From NCBI RefSeq assembly GCF_001422725.1, contig NZ_LMMA01000032.1:1-64000 (forward strand): DNA of 64,000 nucleotides, given 5' to 3'. The translations under genes and the position numbers were made by a program. This document shows positions 24,238 through 33,056 of this stretch, one piece after another. The notes under the pieces are model-generated. The model searched no databases. It was not told the DNA's origin and worked only from the letters and a program-made list of their open reading frames with translations. The number at the start of each line of letters is the position of its first letter. The first letter of the stretch is position 1. Source of the stretch: Flavobacterium sp. Leaf82. GTDB lineage: Bacteria > Bacteroidota > Bacteroidia > Flavobacteriales > Flavobacteriaceae.

Positions 24238-25416
24238 ATGAGTTCAGATTCAAGCAAAAGGTACGCACAAAGAGGTGTTTCGGCATCAAAAGAAGACGTA
24301 CACAACGCCATAAAAAATATTGATAAAGGTTTATTTCCTCAGGCATTTTGTAAAATCGTTCCTGATTATTTAACACAGGACGAAGAATATTGCCTAATAA
24401 TGCACGCTGACGGCGCAGGTACAAAATCGTCATTGGCGTATATGTATTGGAAAGAAACCGGAGATATTTCGGTTTGGAAAGGAATCGCTCAGGATGCTTT
24501 AATTATGAATATTGATGATTTATTATGTGTTGGAGCAACAGATAATATTTTACTTTCATCAACAATTGGAAGAAACAAAAACTTAATTCCTGCTGAGGTA
24601 ATTTCGGCAATCATAAACGGAACCGAAGAATTAATCAACGAATTAAAAACTTTTGGCGTAACCATTCATTCAACAGGCGGAGAAACTGCAGATGTTGGCG
24701 ATGTAGTGCGTACTATAATTGTAGATTCTACCGTAACAGCTCGTATGAAACGTAGCGATGTTGTCGATAATGCCAATATAAAAGCAGGCGACGTAATCGT
24801 TGGTCTGACCTCTTTTGGACAGGCAACTTACGAAAAAAGTTATAACGGCGGAATGGGTAGCAACGGATTAACATCTGCCCGTCACGACGTTTTCGAGAAA
24901 TATTTGGCTAAAAAATATCCAGAAAGTTACGACGCGCTTGTTCCGGAAGAATTGATTTATTCAGGACAAGTAAATCTTACCGATGAAGTAGAGAATAGCC
25001 CAATAAATGCAGGTCAGTTAGTACTTTCTCCAACAAGAACTTACGCCCCAATTATCAAGAAAATTTTAGACACTTACACACCAAACGAAATTCACGGAAT
25101 GGTACATTGTAGTGGAGGAGCACAAACTAAAATTTTACATTTCGTTCAAAACTTACACATTATAAAAGACAATTTATTTCCGGTTCCGCCATTGTTCAAG
25201 TTAATTCAGGAACAATCAAAAACCGATTGGAAAGAAATGTATCAGGTTTTCAATTGCGGTCACCGTATGGAAATCTATGTTCCGGAGAATATTGCTCAGG
25301 ATATTATCGCAATTTCAAAATCGTTTAATGTCGATGCACAAATTGTAGGGAGAGTAGAAGCCGCTGATGCTAAGAAATTAACCATCACAAGCGAATACGG
25401 AACATTCGAATATTAA
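24238..25416 (+). CDS. purM: Phosphoribosylformylglycinamidine cyclo-ligase (AIR synthetase)
   Basis: This 392-residue cytosolic enzyme catalyses the fifth step of purine synthesis, the ATP-dependent ring closure of FGAM to AIR. It has the PurM/AIRS layout: RYAQRGVSASKEDV at the N-terminus, MHADGAGTKSSLAY in place of the usual DGVGTK nucleotide loop, MNIDDLLCVGATDNILLSSTIGRN, STGGETADVGDVV, and a C-terminal AIRS_C domain with GMVHCSGGAQTKI. The sequence and length (about 350 in E. coli) match the longer Bacteroidota form. It is a single gene: the curli terminator precedes it and a repeat-rich gap follows. Confidence 0.9.
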   Translation: MSSDSSKRYAQRGVSASKEDVHNAIKNIDKGLFPQAFCKIVPDYLTQDEEYCLIMHADGAGTKSSLAYMYWKETGDISVWKGIAQDALIMNIDDLLCVGATDNILLSSTIGRNKNLIPAEVISAIINGTEELINELKTFGVTIHSTGGETADVGDVVRTIIVDSTVTARMKRSDVVDNANIKAGDVIVGLTSFGQATYEKSYNGGMGSNGLTSARHDVFEKYLAKKYPESYDALVPEELIYSGQVNLTDEVENSPINAGQLVLSPTRTYAPIIKKILDTYTPNEIHGMVHCSGGAQTKILHFVQNLHIIKDNLFPVPPLFKLIQEQSKTDWKEMYQVFNCGHRMEIYVPENIAQDIIAISKSFNVDAQIVGRVEAADAKKLTITSEYGTFEY

Positions 25417-25424
25417 TTTTTTTT

Positions 25425-25485
25425 GAGTTACAAAGTTACAAAGGTTCTGAGTTGCAAAGGTTTTATATACTGGAGTTTACAACAG
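25425..25485. repeat. AGTTACAAAG/AAGGTTCTGAG-type dispersed repeat
   Basis: Short tandem-like words (GAGTTACAAAGTTACAAAGG, TTCTGAGTTGCAAAGG) are followed by AGAACCTTTTTT. Related sequence occurs at about 49862-49914, 50525-50622 and 59139-59175. The final AACCTTTTTT may terminate purM transcription. Confidence 0.5.
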
Positions 25486-25514
25486 AACCTTTTTTATTAA
25501 TAATCAGCTTTTTT

Positions 25515-25593
25515 AGGAGCTAATCCCGCTATCCGTTACAATCTTTTGTTTTTTAAAGAAAAAAACAAAAGGATTTTTACTACTATCGGGGCT
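25515..25593. repeat. Dispersed repeat (GGAGCTAATCCCGCTATCC ... CTACTATCGGGGCT)
   Basis: Inverse-orientation copy of the element at 14234-14315. It includes the complementary ACAATCTTTTGT / ACAAAAGGAT arms. It ends 15 bp before the next gene and supplies its spurious upstream reading frame. Confidence 0.75.
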
Positions 25594-25608
25594 AAAAAAC
25601 ACCAGGCT

Positions 25609-25965
25609 ATGTACGAATTACTTTTTTGGAAATATTTAGAAGAAGTTTACCTAAACCATCACGAAGTTTATGAAGCTCTTGTCGAAAAAGAAACAGTCGA
25701 AGGTCTTGAAATACTTCCGGTTCAGGTAATTATGAACAGAATCGCTTCGGTATTTTCACAATGGGAAAAAGTAGATGAAAACAGCTGGCAAAACAATTCT
25801 GGAAAAGGCGCTTTTCAGGTAATTTCGACCCCACAAAGCATCAAAATTGACTGCTACGGAACCGAAGGTAAAACGATGAATAAGCTGGTTGAAATAATGG
25901 AAGAATTCAAACTTCCGTTGTATGATCCGCAAGTTCCGGAGCGTTATGATGAAATGAGTGAGTAA
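25609..25965 (+). CDS. Conserved-looking small protein of unknown function
   Basis: This 118-residue soluble protein has no signal or membrane segment. The open frame begins at 25546, but those first 21 codons lie inside an intergenic repeat, so the ATG at 25609 (MYELLFWKYLEEVYLN) is the likely start. The sequence has an N-terminal helix pair, a central ASVFSQWEKVDENSW and a beta hairpin (GAFQVISTPQSIKIDCYGTEG), then a helix and the acidic tail DPQVPERYDEMSE. I do not recognise the family. The composition is that of a normal chromosomal protein, and the adjacent purM and GNAT genes give no functional hint. Confidence 0.65.
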   Translation: MYELLFWKYLEEVYLNHHEVYEALVEKETVEGLEILPVQVIMNRIASVFSQWEKVDENSWQNNSGKGAFQVISTPQSIKIDCYGTEGKTMNKLVEIMEEFKLPLYDPQVPERYDEMSE

Positions 25966-26032
25966 TAATCATTTTGAATTTTCTTGATATCTATAATAAT
26001 CGCATAAAGCCCCAATGTTTAAACACAGGTTT

Positions 26033-26250
26033 GTTATTTCGACGAAGGAGAAATCTCCGCAAGTAACTCCGCAACGAGATTTCAATCTTTGTCGAGCTTC
26101 TCGCGAAGATTTCTCCTTCGTCGAAATGACAATAGTGCAGGAATTTTGAGGTTTTTGCTTAGTATATATTCACCAAAATAATATCTCGTAGAGATTCCAT
26201 ATCGCTAGAAATACATTCATAAACCCAAACATTTTATCCCGTAGGGATTA
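26033..26250. repeat. Intergenic repeats: GTTATTTCGACG hairpin and ATCYCGTAGRGAT palindromes
   Basis: A hairpin of about 100 bp with arms TTTCGACGAAGGAGAAATC and GATTTCTCCTTCGTCGAAA spans 26033-26130. Beyond it are two related 13-nt palindromes, ATCTCGTAGAGAT (26183-26195) and ATCCCGTAGGGAT (26236-26248). The gap 25966-26282 holds no coding frame. Confidence 0.7.
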
Positions 26251-26282
26251 CACATTCGATAAGGTTAAAAAATCAAAAAGCT

Positions 26283-26885
26283 ATGAATACAAACTTCAGT
26301 TTCTCAGAAAATATTATTTTAGAAGACGATTTGGTTTTATTGCGTTCTTTACAAGAATCAGACGTCGATAATTTATTAGAAATCTCGATCAACGAACCTG
26401 AAACATGGAAATATTCTCTTGTAGGTGCTGACGGAAAAGAAAATTTAATTAAATACATTCAATCGGCAATAAAGGCACGAGAAGATCAAAGAGAATTTCC
26501 ATTTATAGTTTTTGATAAAAAAGCTCAAAAATATGCAGGTTCAACCCGTTTCTACGACATGAATCTTGAATTCAAAACACTTCAGTTAGGATATACGTGG
26601 TATGGTTCTGCTTTTCGAGGAACCGGACTCAACAAACATTGTAAATTTTTATTACTTCAATTTGCCTTCGAAACCCTTGAAATGGAACGTGTAGAATTTC
26701 GTGCAGATAATAGTAACGAGCGAAGCATTGCTGCCATGAAAAGCATTGGCTGCAAAGTCGAAGGTGTTTTGCGCAGTCATATGCCAACAGCAAATAGCGA
26801 AGTTCGTCGTGATTCAATTGTTTTGAGTATTCTTAAAAATGAATGGTTCGATGAAGTAAAAGAAAATTTAAAGCGTAAACTTTAA
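26283..26885 (+). CDS. GNAT-family N-acetyltransferase (RimJ/RimL type)
   Basis: This 200-residue cytosolic acetyl-CoA-dependent transferase has the order of RimJ/RimL-like GNATs. These are an N-terminal LEDDLVLLRSLQESDVDNLLEISINEPETW, a central beta strand with YAGSTRFYDM, the acetyl-CoA loop LGYTWYGSAFRGTGLNKHCKFLLLQFAFE (the RGTG pyrophosphate-binding motif, about residues 108-136), and the ERVEFRADNSNERSIAAMKSIGCKVEGVLR segment. Members acetylate ribosomal protein N-termini, small amines or antibiotics, and the substrate cannot be read from sequence. It stands alone between repeat-rich gaps. Confidence 0.88.
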   Translation: MNTNFSFSENIILEDDLVLLRSLQESDVDNLLEISINEPETWKYSLVGADGKENLIKYIQSAIKAREDQREFPFIVFDKKAQKYAGSTRFYDMNLEFKTLQLGYTWYGSAFRGTGLNKHCKFLLLQFAFETLEMERVEFRADNSNERSIAAMKSIGCKVEGVLRSHMPTANSEVRRDSIVLSILKNEWFDEVKENLKRKL

Positions 26886-26929
26886 AAAGAACCAAAGGTC
26901 CGAGCAAGTTAAGAGCCAAAGGCTCAACT

Positions 26930-27042
26930 AATATTGTAGGGCTGGATTTTAATCCAGTTTAGACAAAGCAAGAAAAAAAGCCAAATGCTCCAACCATATT
27001 GTAGAGCTGTCCCAAAGCTTGGGGATTAATCCAGTCTTGGCA
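26930..27042. repeat. Two ATTGTAGGGCTGGATTTTAATCC-type repeats
   Basis: ATATTGTAGGGCTGGATTTTAATCC at about 26930-26955 and a diverged ATATTGTAGAGCTG...GGGGATTAATCCAG at about 26996-27035. Both are related to the third module of the composite repeat at 107-1156. Confidence 0.55.
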
Positions 27043-27112
27043 AGTAATTAGTTTTACCCCACATTTAATCAAGTTCTGAATTTGGAATTTAAAAAAAATG
27101 AAATTTTATCTT

Positions 27113-27736
27113 CTATCCATTTTTCAAAAGAAGATCTTGTTCCTTTCTTATTTTTACCACTAAATTATCTACGTACGTTTTTACTTTTTGAGGTAAAGAA
27201 TTCCAATCTTTATCTTTTTTAAAACTTCTGCAATCATCAAGATCACATTCTATGGCACGAATTGCATATTTTTTATTTTTATAAACCGTAATAATTTTTA
27301 CACGTCTTATTTCATCATTTTCATTTCTCGTTCCATAAACAATTACAGGATCAATATAACCATCGCCGTCGAGATCTTTTGTGCTGCAGTATTTTGTCCA
27401 GAACCAAATATTAGTTTCCTTAGGTTCTGTGCTTTCAAGTAAATCATTTATTCGCCATTTTTCAAGAAATCCACCATGATCATTCATAGTACAAATAGCC
27501 TGGATTTTAGTATTTAAAGTGTCTTTTTTAGAGATGTTTTTTTGATTTTCGCATAGAAGCAATTCATATACACCACCTTTATCTGAACATTCGAATGCTT
27601 TATAAATAGGAAAATCTGAAACCTGATCAAGTTCTCTTTCTGTTATTTCTTGTTTTGTTAATTTATAACTTTCTACTTTTTGGGAAAAACCGAATGTTGA
27701 GAAAGCAAGCAATAACAATAAAATAAAATTCTTCAT
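27113..27736 (-). CDS. Exported protein of unknown function with an EF-hand-like Asp loop
   Basis: This 207-residue protein has a signal peptide (MKNFILLLLLAFSTFGFSQ, cleavage near residue 19). The mature part contains FECSDKGGVYELLLCENQ, WFWTKYCSTKDLDGDGYIDPVIVYGTRN and CDLDDCRSFKKDKDW. The DLDGDGYIDPVIVYG segment resembles calcium-binding FG-GAP/VCBS or dockerin-like loops. Cysteines at four positions could form disulfides in the periplasm. It may belong to the flavobacterial group annotated as M949_RS01915-family surface polysaccharide proteins, but I could not check that. A TATCTTTG box lies 27-34 bp upstream of the ATG (27770-27763). Confidence 0.6.
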   Translation of the reverse strand: MKNFILLLLLAFSTFGFSQKVESYKLTKQEITERELDQVSDFPIYKAFECSDKGGVYELLLCENQKNISKKDTLNTKIQAICTMNDHGGFLEKWRINDLLESTEPKETNIWFWTKYCSTKDLDGDGYIDPVIVYGTRNENDEIRRVKIITVYKNKKYAIRAIECDLDDCRSFKKDKDWNSLPQKVKTYVDNLVVKIRKEQDLLLKNG

Positions 27737-27917
27737 GACTAAAAGTTACATTTTTATACAATCAAAGATATTTAAAAGCTTTTTAGTTAAATAAATTTTA
27801 TATTTTTTAAAAATCATTTTTTATCGTATTTTTCTAACCTAAAAACATTGGTAAATCGTTTTAGTAAATGCGAAATCCTGTTTTAGAGAAAAAATAATAC
27901 TTTAAAAAAATTACCTG

Positions 27918-30245
27918 ATGAATAGAATAAAGGGAAAAAATCTTGTTTTTGGATTATCATTTTTAATGCTTGCTTATACAATCAATGCACAGAAAAAAGC
28001 AATCGAAAAACGTAATCTAATTCAGTATGTCGATCCTATGATTGGTACAGCTAAAATGGGACATACTTATCCTGGCGCAACAGTTCCGTTTGGGAGCGTA
28101 CAATTAAGTCCGGAAACAGATACGATTGCCTACGGTTTAAACGGAAAATACAATGGTGAAGTTTATAAATATTGTGCAGGATATCAATATCAAGATAAAA
28201 CGATTGTAGGTTTTAGCCATACTCATTTTAGCGGGACAGGACATTCTGATTTAGGCGATTTTTTAATCATGCCTACAACGGGGAAATTACAATTGAATCC
28301 GGGAATAGCATCGAAGCCATTATCAGGTTACAGATCTGCGTTTTCTCATTCGACCGAAAAAGCAGAACCTGCTTATTATAGCGTATTTCTTGAAGATCAT
28401 AAAATCAAGGCAGAGCTTACCGCAACAACCCGCGTTGGAATGCATCAATATACATTTCCAAAATCTGACGAATCGCATATAATTCTTGATCTGACATCAG
28501 GAATTTACAACTACGATAAAAAGAATGTATGGACATTTGTTCGTGTTGAAAACGATACATTAATTACAGGATATCGCCAGACAAATGGCTGGGCAAGAAC
28601 CAGAACCGTTTATTTTGCGATGTCTTTTAGTAAACCTATTAAAAGTTACGGACAAGCTGCACTCGAAAAAAGTGTTTACAGAGGATTTTGGGGAAGATTT
28701 GATCAAACGAAAAACTTTCCGGAAATGGCTGGTCAGAACTTAAAATTGTTTTTTGATTTTAATACTGAAGAAGGAGAGAAGATCAAAATAAAAATGGCGT
28801 TATCACCGGTAAGTTCTGCCGGAGCACTTGAAAATATGAAAAAAGAAGTTCCGGGTTGGGATTTCGAAAAAGTAAAAAAACAAAGTCAGGAAATCTGGAA
28901 TAATGAATTGAATAAAATTCAGGTAGAAACAATTCAAAAAGAAGATCTCGTAAACTTTTACACTTCAATGTATCATGCCTTTTTAGGGCCAACAGAATAC
29001 ATGGATTTAGACGGTAACTATAAGGGTTTGGACATGAACGTTCATAAAGCCGAAAACTTTAAAAACTACACCAGTTATTCGTTATGGGATACTTATAGAG
29101 CTTTACATCCTTTATTCAATTTGGTTCAGCCAGAGCGAAATTCTGACATGATTAGTTCTATGCTGGCACATTCAGATCAAAGCGTGCATAAAATGTTGCC
29201 AATCTGGTCGCATTATGCAAATGAAAACTGGTGCATGATTGGGTATCATTCTGTTTCTGTAATTGCAGATGCAATTGTAAAAGGCAATGGTAATTTTGAT
29301 GCTGAAAAAGCACTTCAGGCTTGTGTAAATACAGCAAAAGTACCATATTATGACGGATTGGAATATTATATGACTAAAGATTATGTTCCTGAGGATAAAA
29401 ACGGATCTTCGGTATCTAAAACTTTAGAATATGCCTACGATGACTGGGCAATTGCTCAGGCGGCAAAGAAATTAGGCAAAACAGATATTTATAATGAATT
29501 TATCGAAAGATCTAAAAATTATAAAAACGTGTATGATGCAAAAACAGGTTTCATGCGTCCGAAATTAAATGATGGAACTTTCAAAAAAGAATTTGATCCG
29601 TTAGATACACATGGACAAGGTTTTATTGAAGGCAATTCTTGGAATTATAGTTTATATGTTCCGCAAGATCCTGCCGAAATGATTAAAATGATGGGCGGAA
29701 ACGATAAGTTTAATGTGAGATTAGATTCATTATTCAGCATGCATTTACCGGACAAATATTTTGAAAATACAGAAGATATAACCAGAGACGGAATCATAGG
29801 GAATTATGTCCATGGTAACGAACCTTCACATCATGTGGTTTATTTATACAACTGGACCAATTCGCCTTGGAAAGCTCAGGACAAAATTAGAATGATCCTG
29901 AAAAAAATGTATCGAAATGGAGCTGACGGTTTAGGCGGAAATGACGATTTTGGGCAAATGAGCGCCTGGTATATTTTTAGCAGTTTAGGATTTTATCCCG
30001 TAGCTCCGGGTTCTGATGAATATGCATTAGGAAGTCCGTTAGTTAAAAAAGCAACTTTTAATTTAGAAAACGGAAAGAATTTCGAAGTTGAAACCGTAAA
30101 TCAATCTGATAAAAATGTTTTTGTGAATAAAGTAATTTTAAACGGGAAACAGTTAGATAAACCTTTTCTAAAACATGCAGATATCATCAATGGCGGAAAA
30201 ATCACTTTTTATATGAGTGCAAAACCAAATAAGAAGAATTATTAG
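27918..30245 (+). CDS. GH92-family alpha-1,2-mannosidase, exported
   Basis: This 775-residue exported glycoside hydrolase has a signal peptide ending at AYTINAQ. The N-terminal beta-sandwich domain (about 35-290) opens with the GH92 motif YVDPMIGTAKMGHTYPGATVPFGSVQLSPETD and contains GFSHTHFSGTGHSDLGDF. The catalytic (alpha/alpha)6 domain includes YTSYSLWDTYRALHPLFNLV, EGNSWNYSLYVPQDP, YVHGNEPSHHVVYLYNW and DDFGQMSAWYIFSSLGFYPVAPGSDEYALGSP. The family removes alpha-linked mannose from N-glycans or yeast mannan by a calcium-dependent inverting mechanism. There are no SusC/SusD or other glycan genes beside it, so it is not part of an obvious utilisation locus. Confidence 0.95.
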   Translation: MNRIKGKNLVFGLSFLMLAYTINAQKKAIEKRNLIQYVDPMIGTAKMGHTYPGATVPFGSVQLSPETDTIAYGLNGKYNGEVYKYCAGYQYQDKTIVGFSHTHFSGTGHSDLGDFLIMPTTGKLQLNPGIASKPLSGYRSAFSHSTEKAEPAYYSVFLEDHKIKAELTATTRVGMHQYTFPKSDESHIILDLTSGIYNYDKKNVWTFVRVENDTLITGYRQTNGWARTRTVYFAMSFSKPIKSYGQAALEKSVYRGFWGRFDQTKNFPEMAGQNLKLFFDFNTEEGEKIKIKMALSPVSSAGALENMKKEVPGWDFEKVKKQSQEIWNNELNKIQVETIQKEDLVNFYTSMYHAFLGPTEYMDLDGNYKGLDMNVHKAENFKNYTSYSLWDTYRALHPLFNLVQPERNSDMISSMLAHSDQSVHKMLPIWSHYANENWCMIGYHSVSVIADAIVKGNGNFDAEKALQACVNTAKVPYYDGLEYYMTKDYVPEDKNGSSVSKTLEYAYDDWAIAQAAKKLGKTDIYNEFIERSKNYKNVYDAKTGFMRPKLNDGTFKKEFDPLDTHGQGFIEGNSWNYSLYVPQDPAEMIKMMGGNDKFNVRLDSLFSMHLPDKYFENTEDITRDGIIGNYVHGNEPSHHVVYLYNWTNSPWKAQDKIRMILKKMYRNGADGLGGNDDFGQMSAWYIFSSLGFYPVAPGSDEYALGSPLVKKATFNLENGKNFEVETVNQSDKNVFVNKVILNGKQLDKPFLKHADIINGGKITFYMSAKPNKKNY

Positions 30246-30258
30246 GTTTCAAAAGTCC

Positions 30259-30290
30259 AAACCTAACAAGTTTTAAAACTTGTTAGGTTT
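30259..30290. terminator. Perfect 32-nt palindrome after the GH92 gene
   Basis: AAACCTAACAAGTTTT is followed directly by its complement, 14 bp past the stop codon. It has the same design as the 33-nt palindrome at 14367-14399 but a different sequence. It may act as a terminator, although the T-run is short. Confidence 0.6.
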
Positions 30291-30302
30291 CTTTATTTTG
30301 AT

Positions 30303-30415
30303 GTCACCCTGAGCGAAGTCGAAGGCTTTTATAACGAAAAGGGCTTCGACTTCGCTCTGCCTGACAAATCACTAATGTCAATTCGTGAAAATTAGTGAAA
30401 TTCGTGGCGAAAAAA
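30303..30415. repeat. Hairpin repeat (GTCACCCTGAGCGAAGTCGAAGG) and AATTCGTGGCG remnant
   Basis: The arms GAGCGAAGTCGAAG and CTTCGACTTCGCTC (30303-30364) form a hairpin bounded by GTCA/TGAC. It is followed by a GTCAATTCGTGAAAATTAGTGAAATTCGTGGCG word from the GCCACGAAT family. Confidence 0.65.
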
Positions 30416-30489
30416 TTAATAATACTCAAACATGAATAGATTTTATAAAAACTTCACGAAATTTGCATTTCAAATAAAGACAATTAAAT

Positions 30490-30933
30490 ATGAAAATAAA
30501 TCTAAAATCAGGAATTGATAAATTGCTTTTCGGAATGAAGCAAAACGATGTAACGGCTGCTTTAGGAAAACCTGATAAAAATTATGTAGACGAAGATGAT
30601 AATGTGATTTTTGTATACAATGCACAAAAAATCAGATTGACATTTTATCAGGAAGAAGAAATGAAATTGGGTTATGCAGTGGCTTCAAGTAATGATTTAG
30701 AAGTTTTTGGGTTCAAATTAATCGGAAGAAAAATTGCTGACGTAAAGAAAGATTTAGCAACAAAAGGAATCACAAAATATACTCAGGAAACTTTTGACAC
30801 TTTCGAGAACTATTTTAACGAAGACAATTGGTTTATTCTACAAACAGAATTTGATGAAGTTGTGAAGTTTGAAGTTGGTGCAATTATCAATGATAAAGAC
30901 GAATTTGACTGGAAATTTCCAGCTAAGAAATAA
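30490..30933 (+). CDS. Small cytosolic protein of unknown function
   Basis: This 147-residue soluble protein has no export signal. Two similar halves are visible: KSGIDKLLFGMKQNDVTAALGKPDKNY (about 5-32) followed by strands NVIFVYNAQKIRLTFYQ, and FGFKLIGRKIADVKKDLATKGITKY (about 75-100) followed by ENYFNEDNWFILQTEFDEVVKFEVGAII. The LLFGM...VxxxLGKPD pattern is like SmpA/BamE-type alpha-beta domains, where a helix-turn is followed by a beta sheet, but no lipoprotein signal exists here. The family is not recognised. No operon partner is present: repeats lie on both sides. Confidence 0.65.
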   Translation: MKINLKSGIDKLLFGMKQNDVTAALGKPDKNYVDEDDNVIFVYNAQKIRLTFYQEEEMKLGYAVASSNDLEVFGFKLIGRKIADVKKDLATKGITKYTQETFDTFENYFNEDNWFILQTEFDEVVKFEVGAIINDKDEFDWKFPAKK

Positions 30934-30948
30934 AGATACACACGCAAA

Positions 30949-31031
30949 GTCATTGCGAGGAACGAAGCAACCACACTAACAACAGTTAAAATTGATATGT
31001 AAAATGAGATTGCTTCGTTCCTCGCAATGAC
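30949..31031. repeat. GTCATTGCGAGGAACGAAGCAA hairpin repeat
   Basis: The arms GTCATTGCGAGGAACGAAGCAA (30949-30970) and TTGCTTCGTTCCTCGCAATGAC (31010-31031) are perfect complements. It lies between two convergent genes. Confidence 0.8.
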
Positions 31032-31039
31032 ATAACACA

Positions 31040-31075
31040 AAAAAAAACCGACAAGTGATTGTCGGTTTTTTTTAT
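31040..31075. terminator. Bidirectional terminator between convergent genes
   Basis: AACCGACAA / TTGTCGGTT stem with a GTGA loop, A-run before and T-run after. It can serve both the 30490 gene and the M61 gene. Confidence 0.85.
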
Positions 31076-31095
31076 GATGATTAATTAAAAGAAAA

Positions 31096-32955
31096 TTATC
31101 CTTTTAACCATGCGTTTTTAAGTTTCTCTTTTGAAGCATCTGTAGCTTTAAAAGTTTCTTTTTCTTCAAATGGTACTTTTACAGTTCCTTTTATAGTTTG
31201 CTCTGCACCGGCACGTTTGATTTTAATTGTAATAGGATCGTTTTCTTTCCAGTTTTCACTTTCTGTAATTAAATCATAGATATTGTCTAAGTTGTATGTT
31301 TTATTGTTTACAGAAATGATTTGATCACCAGCCTTAAGATTTAAATTGTCAAAAAACACATTTAATGCTATTTCAGGACGAACACTTATTATTTTAGTTG
31401 CTTTATCGATACCAATATAAGGAGCTTGCCCTTTAATGAAAATTGATCCTGGAGTTTTTTCAGATGCTTTTGTAACACCAACTTTAGCCAGATAAAAATC
31501 GTAAGGAATTGGCGTAGTTCCCGCTACATATTTGTTCAAAAATTCACCAACTTCAGGATAAGTCAATTGTGTGATTTTAGCAAAAAGCTCGTCATCATTA
31601 AATGGTTTTTCAACTCCATATTCACTAGCTAATTTATGCATCAGATCCAGAATTCCTCTTTCGCCATTGCTTTTTTCTCTAATGATAATATCGATACACA
31701 TACCAATTAAGGCTCCTTTTTGATAGACATTTAAGTATTGGTCTTTATAAGGCTGCTCTAATACATTTTTACTCATCAAAGTAAAAGACATCGTATCGTT
31801 TAAATCTTTTGCCTGTTCGATTTTATCAGCAATACGCGTATAAAATTCAGCTTCACCAATTAATCCCTGATTGATTTGAAACAGGTTGGCAAAATACTCC
31901 GTTACACCTTCGTACATCCATAAATGCTCAGACATTTTTGGGGCATTATAATCAAAATATTGAATTTCTTTTGAGTGAATTGTTAATGGTGTTACGATAT
32001 GAAAAAATTCATGCGAAACTACATCTTTCATAGATTCTACCAGTTTTTCTTTTGGCATAGATTCCGGTAAAACAACTGTAGTTGCCGTAGGATGTTCTAA
32101 AGCCCCAAAACCGTGAGCATCATCTTTAGCCATGCTTGATAAATACAATAAAACAGTATATTTTTTAGTCGCATTTACTTTTCCCAGGAAGTTTTTTTGC
32201 GCTGTCATCATGGTTTTCATTTCCGGAGTAATACTTTCTGCCGTAAATTTTCCGGTAGGAGAGTAAACAGCGATCAGGATATCCATTCCGTTTACGTTAA
32301 AAGTCGTATAATCAGGTTTAGAATACATGATAGGATTTTCGACTAAAACTGCGTAACGAGGCGTTGTAAATACATCGCTTGTTTTGCTTGCATCTTCATC
32401 TGTCATTGAAGTTGCTCCCCAAAGCGTTTCAGGATGCGTGATAGTAACTTTGTAAGGAACATTTAGTTTATCCTGAAAATAACCTACAAAACCATGGGTA
32501 TTAACCATGAAGTTGATTCCTGCATTGATATTAGTTCCTGCCGGTGAAAAAACATCGTCATTACCAAATCCTGTTCCTTTTTCAGTATCAAAAGTGTCAC
32601 CTACAAGATAAGTCACTTTTTTTAATGTTTTGGCGTTAGAAATTGACCATGAATTATCGTCAATTCTTTTTACGGTTAATTCATTACCCTTAGCGTCAAA
32701 GGCTTTAAATCCATCAGAATATTTACCATAATTATCTGTAGAATAAGTTCCCGGAACTGTTTTTGGAATGCTGTAAATAATTTCGTCAGTTTTGATTTGT
32801 GGTGGCGTAACGGTTACTAAAACTTTATCGTCTTTTACGTCAATTAAATTTATAGTTACATCTACTACATTGCTTTTTGCGGCACCTGATGAGCTTCCTG
32901 TTTTACAGCTCCAAAGAGTTACTGCAAGAGCCAAGGTGTAAAGTATTTTTTTCAT
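31096..32955 (-). CDS. M61-family metallopeptidase (glycyl aminopeptidase-like) with PDZ domain, lipoprotein
   Basis: This 619-residue envelope lipoprotein carries its lipid Cys at residue 17 (TLWSC). The N-terminal beta domain (about 30-210) and catalytic domain match peptidase M61. The zinc motif is HEFFH at 315-319 (DVVSHEFFHIVTPL), with downstream LWMYEGVTEYFANL supplying Glu349 as third ligand. A PDZ domain (about 500-590: YIGIDKATKIISVRPEI, LKAGDQIISVNNKTYNLDNIYDLI) follows, as in the Sphingomonas glycyl aminopeptidase group. It is probably a periplasmic or surface peptidase acting on small peptides. It is a single gene with full length and all metal ligands present. Confidence 0.92.
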   Translation of the reverse strand: MKKILYTLALAVTLWSCKTGSSSGAAKSNVVDVTINLIDVKDDKVLVTVTPPQIKTDEIIYSIPKTVPGTYSTDNYGKYSDGFKAFDAKGNELTVKRIDDNSWSISNAKTLKKVTYLVGDTFDTEKGTGFGNDDVFSPAGTNINAGINFMVNTHGFVGYFQDKLNVPYKVTITHPETLWGATSMTDEDASKTSDVFTTPRYAVLVENPIMYSKPDYTTFNVNGMDILIAVYSPTGKFTAESITPEMKTMMTAQKNFLGKVNATKKYTVLLYLSSMAKDDAHGFGALEHPTATTVVLPESMPKEKLVESMKDVVSHEFFHIVTPLTIHSKEIQYFDYNAPKMSEHLWMYEGVTEYFANLFQINQGLIGEAEFYTRIADKIEQAKDLNDTMSFTLMSKNVLEQPYKDQYLNVYQKGALIGMCIDIIIREKSNGERGILDLMHKLASEYGVEKPFNDDELFAKITQLTYPEVGEFLNKYVAGTTPIPYDFYLAKVGVTKASEKTPGSIFIKGQAPYIGIDKATKIISVRPEIALNVFFDNLNLKAGDQIISVNNKTYNLDNIYDLITESENWKENDPITIKIKRAGAEQTIKGTVKVPFEEKETFKATDASKEKLKNAWLKG

Positions 32956-33025
32956 TTCTTATTGTTTAGTTATTTGTATTTGACTTATAAAAAGCAAAAA
33001 AGTTACAATTACATTAAAAATATAA

Positions 33026-33056
33026 AAAAACTCCTGAATTTCAGGAGTTTTGTTTT
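33026..33056 (-). terminator. Terminator of the DUF2805 gene
   Basis: AAACTCCTGAA / TTCAGGAGTTT stem, which overlaps the end of the gene (stop at 33055). Confidence 0.7.
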
